Positions 59,806 to 64,000 of a DNA stretch of 64,000 bases are shown here, one piece after another. Source of the DNA: Selaginella moellendorffii (lineage: Eukaryota > Streptophyta > Lycopodiopsida > Selaginellales > Selaginellaceae); NCBI RefSeq assembly GCF_000143415.4, contig NW_003314381.1:369851-433850 (forward strand). Reading direction: 5' to 3'. The number at the start of each line of letters is the position of its first letter. Position 1 is the stretch's first letter. The translations under genes were made by a program, and so were the position numbers. The notes beneath the pieces are model-generated. The model saw nothing but the letters and a program-made list of their open reading frames with translations. It did no database searches and was not told where the DNA came from.

Positions 59806-61900
59806 TTAACTTCTCCCTATTGGGAACACGAATTTAATTAACGTCGAGGTTCTCAGTTTCGATCTGATGAGAACATCTGCTGTGTCACCCGACCATGAAA
59901 ACTGGAAGACAATACCAGGAACAGTCAAGACTCCGAGCCTCTGTGTGTCCATGTTGAGGATAGCAGGCAGAGAAGACATCACATGTGTTCGAAGACGCTG
60001 GAATAAAAAACAAAAAATACAACATTGACACAAATACTAGATAACTGATGCCTACCTCGTTCACAAAAATTGTCAACTCTTTCCCAGCTAGCTTACCAGC
60101 CGTGCACTTGATACTCAAAGCAGTTTCCTCCTTCAATTCAGTGTGTACTGTGGTCCGAACGGCTTCGATCGATACGCCAAACACAGTCACGCCGTCTTCC
60201 ATCTCCTTGCATTGTACGCTTCCCTTTCCTGTTGGATTGTAATGAGATGCAGGAAGAGACCAAACAAAATACCCATATAAGAACTTGCACGTACCTCCTC
60301 GCATCAACACTGTTGGGAACTTCGCCTCCCCCGATTTTCTGCTCATGTCCCCAAACTTGAGTCCTCCAGTATCAAATGTACCATCCATCCTCGAACGGAC
60401 AATGTCAAAGATCTCCTCGATGGTCGAGCAGCTGATCGAGCCGTTAACGTGATCCTGCATCTTGAGAGCAATCGTCATCTGGAAAGGCAGGTACGTCCTC
60501 TTTTTCTTCCGCTCAGGCGTCTCCTCTTTCTTGATCCACTCTGGACTTCTCGCTCGCTTCTTCGACTGCTGCTGCAGCGGCTGATCATCTGGAACGTCTT
60601 CCACCACACACAAGGGTTCTGAATCCAAAGACTTGCCACCCTCCATCTTCACTAAAACGGCGTACACTTGGTCTTCCTCCTTCACACCTTGCAGGCCCGA
60701 CGGGACGTCAGGATGCTCCCTTCTGAACGCCATCAGCGAAGAGCACAAGGCGTCGTAGTCGCTTTTGTTCATTGCTCTCTGCTTCAGTGCAGTCGAGATA
60801 TGGAAAAGGACGAGTGGGGGGTACAGCGAGTCTATCGGAGGGAACGACATGCTGCTAGGCTGTAGATAGTGGAGGCCAGATACTTGCAGGTTGAGACTGT
60901 TGCCTGAGAAGAACTTCACGTCACGCTTCTCCAAATGCAGGCCAATGGCATCATCATCAATGCTACAGAAGTGACCACCCTGCGAGAGTCGGTGGTGAGC
61001 ATAGCGTTCGAACAAGACCCAAGCTGCACTCTGCAGTGAAGGCAGTGCCCGAGTGCACTCCATCCAGTCCTCGATCTGTCCCTTGTAGCATGCAATGGCG
61101 AAACAATCTACGACCCACTCCGAAGTGAAGGAGATATGATCCACACAGGTAAAGTCCAGACTTGGCCAGGAAACAGAGGTCTCTGGCAAAAATAATGCAC
61201 GGTAAATGTTGAGCTCTCCCACTTTCACAGCATGGTTCACAGCCATGCCTATCATGTTGTATACAAGTTCCAAAGGCATGAAGTAGTACCTCACGATTGG
61301 CCCGGCTATGTAGTACGTCGCCCAGAAGTCGATGTGCGACTTATCTGCGTTCTCGGGCGCCGAGAAGTAAACCTGCTGCAACTCCTCGACAGACCAAGGA
61401 GGCATGTAGAGCGCAAAGAAGCCTCTCGCATTGATGAGTTTGAGCGCGTCCACCCAATTCCTCTCCTCCGGTGATGCAAAGAGCACAGTATGTCTAGCGA
61501 AGTTCCCAACAAACTCCTGATCCGTGAGAAGCCAAGCCCCCGGGATTTCGTAATCCTCTTTAGAACTGGGCGCGTAACTCCCATCCGGTTTGAAGATGTA
61601 AACCCTCTTCTTCTTTTTTTCGACGAGCTGAACTATCACGGCCGGTATCCCTTCTTCACTGAGGAGCCGTTTCAGGACGTACCACAGAAAGCACGACTTG
61701 CCGATTCCAGGGTTTCCTGATATGTGGATGTAGCTCTTGCCCAGGCTTGCGAGCTCTCTCATGTCGGCATAGAGATCCTCATAGCATTCCCGTATCCACA
61801 CTTTCCGCCTCCTCCTGGCGATGGGAGGGAGATCTATCCACCTACCATCAGGGTCTGTCGCTGCACGCCCATCATCCCCAACTGGCGCTATCAATTCCAT
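59806..61900 (-). CDS. P-loop NTPase of Crinkler/RHS-like type (intact)
   Basis: Three exons (61900-60295, 60228-60056, 59997-59806) encode about 656 aa. Walker A is GNPGIGKS near residue 60, in HISGNPGIGKSCFLWYVLKRL, the form typical of Crinkler and retrotransposon-hotspot NTPases. A region of mixed helices follows (WVDALKLINARGFFALYMPP; PENADKSHIDFWATYY). A bipartite basic cluster (KKRARSPEWIKKEETPERKKKR) near 480-500 could send it to the nucleus. The C-terminal 150 residues are an unrecognised domain. The 66-bp second intron is in frame, so its retention would also give an open frame. The frame is open to 61960 but only from TTG; an upstream exon at about 62,024-62,215 could extend the N-terminus. 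Function in plants is unknown. Confidence 0.6.
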
Positions 61901-62023
61901 CCGCACCGCTCTCCCGCTAGGGCCGTAAAGAGAGAATATACCTGATATACTCCAGCTCAACTTAGAAAATATATTTGTTTTAAAAATAATTATATCAAAT
62001 CAAACTTTTGTAAACCTTGTTGA

Positions 62024-62215
62024 GAGATTCAGCGTGATGCCATCAAATTCAACTTTATCCAGACCTTTTTGGTTGGCATGACATGGTTCCTTTTCTTTTT
62101 TATCTTGTATGTTTTGTAGAGCCAGATTTTGCTCTTTGGAATCCTGCTTATATGTGTATTTGAAAGCCTCCCAATCTTCCGTGACAGATTCTGCAAGTTC
62201 CAGTAACGCATCCCA
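62024..62215 (-). other. Candidate upstream exon of the P-loop NTPase gene
   Basis: A 60-odd-codon open segment in AT-rich DNA (WDALLELAESVTEDWEAF, then KVEFDGITLNLST) ending at a GTTTAC donor. Joining it to an acceptor near 61,953 keeps frame into SWSISGIFSLYGPSG and the NTPase. It has no ATG of its own and may instead be tail sequence of the neighbouring GDH pseudogene. Confidence 0.3.
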
Positions 62216-62329
62216 CGTAAAGCCTTGATTGTTTTATATGAAAGAGAAATAGCAAATGCTCAAACCAATACTTGTGTACAAAAAGACGCCTGTGACACCA
62301 CCTGAGCTTGCAAGGATGTCCTGATGCCC

Positions 62330-63175
<846 letters not shown>

Positions 63176-64000
63176 AATATTTTACTATAAAAATATTTTA
63201 ATGGTATGAGAGATATTTTTATATTGCCCCTTTTCCCTTGGAGGATAAATCACAAAGTTTAGTTAAGTATGTTGCCTCCTATTTGGCAACTCTACTAAAG
63301 AATATTACTTCATTCACTATAGTTTCTTTTCTTGGGTACATATCCTTGCTTTTTGAAAAAATAATGAAAAGATGTTAAAATAAAAGCTAAAATAATAGGA
63401 ACCTTGATAAATGGCTATATTGAATAGGATGAAAAAAAACACCACTCTATATATATAAAAAATGCTTGGGCTAAACCTTGATCAATGGCTATATTGAACA
63501 AAATGAAAAAAAACCTCCCCTATATATAAAAGAAATGTTAGGTAGATTTATAACAAATGCCTAGAGACTATTTATCTCAACACTCCCTTTAGAAGATCCT
63601 ATGAGCACAGTTTCCCATGGATAATTCAGCCCTTCATGCCCTGCCAAAAAATGCACCAAATCACTAAAAATTGACCATGATATAAAAGCTTGGCTCAGGC
63701 ATCCCAAGGGACAACTGTCACAAGTTCTTCCTCCAATCAATGACAATTTTGTGCCTCACACACATGTTTTCATTTTAAGTTATTATCTTAAACGAGTTAT
63801 TATCCTTATATAGTGTAAGGGTATATTGATGGATAGTTGAGATAGGGACATTGTGGAAAAAATAACATAATACAAGTATGTATTATGTTCATGCTTTCTT
63901 CCTCTATATTGATTTTTCTAGCACATTATTAAAGCTTATTATTTAACATATGAAGCCCTGAAATTTTTGTGTGGATTTTAAGGGAAAGAAGAGTGGGATA
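63176..64000. other. AT-rich end of the window
   Basis: Apart from the short tandem repeat, nothing with coding or RNA character is visible to the end of the window. Confidence 0.6.
63401..63540. repeat. Two-copy 74-bp tandem repeat
   Basis: 63401-63474 and 63475-63540 share CCTTGAT, AATGGCTATATTGAA, ATGAAAAAAAAC and CTATATATA with a few differences. No function is apparent. Confidence 0.7.

Overview
This is a nuclear plant genome window. Every protein gene is of land-plant type: an HCT-like BAHD acyltransferase, a HUA2-like PWWP/CID protein, a VQ protein, a RAV AP2-B3 factor, a group I WRKY and a nuclear gene for mitochondrial uL2. Introns are very short (mostly 50-150 bp, GT-AG) and genes are packed tightly in GC-rich islands separated by AT-rich, transposon-filled stretches. 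That compact style, with a Cassandra TRIM and an uL2 C-terminal domain encoded in the nucleus, fits a lycophyte such as Selaginella. The species call is inference, not proof. Exons were joined by hand from splice motifs, reading phase and family conservation; every multi-exon model listed keeps phase throughout.

Layout. 1-115 may be the first exon of a minus-strand gene leaving the window. 240-2800 is AT-rich with a hairpin and diverged repeats. 2826-9913 holds three minus-strand genes (HCT-like, HUA2-like, TMEM33/Pom33-like). 10010-14742 holds tRNA-Leu(CAG), a BSD-domain gene (+), a VQ gene (-) and an ArfGAP gene (+). 17272-22281 is a complete, young Ty3/gypsy element with 174-bp LTRs, followed by the mitochondrial uL2 gene (22541-23431, +). 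23432-29066 is AT-rich with no convincing gene. 29067-31485 holds an uncharacterised cysteine-cluster protein (-), tRNA-Ala(AGC) (-) and a Fes1-type Hsp70 nucleotide-exchange factor (+).

The stretch 31.9-41.9 kb is the most structured part. Two copies of a P-loop NTPase family resembling Crinkler/RHS effectors face each other. The minus-strand copy is split by a decayed Ty1/copia element. That element is itself split by a Cassandra TRIM, which carries 5S rRNA-like sequence in each LTR and has a perfect CTTAT target duplication, and by a gag-bearing 1.4-kb insert with an AGCAAC duplication. A truncated Fes1 copy lies beside them. A third, intact member of the P-loop class is at 59806-61900, next to a decayed glutamate dehydrogenase pseudogene (62330-63175).

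47646-59377 is a second gene island on the minus strand: RAV, a circularly permuted mitochondrial GTPase (MTG1/SIN2 type), a two-domain WRKY and a prohibitin with a GC-AG intron. The genes do not form a pathway. Several touch mitochondrial biogenesis (uL2, MTG1-like GTPase, prohibitin) and transcription (HUA2-like, RAV, WRKY, VQ). The closeness of WRKY and VQ families, known protein partners in other plants, is probably coincidental here.
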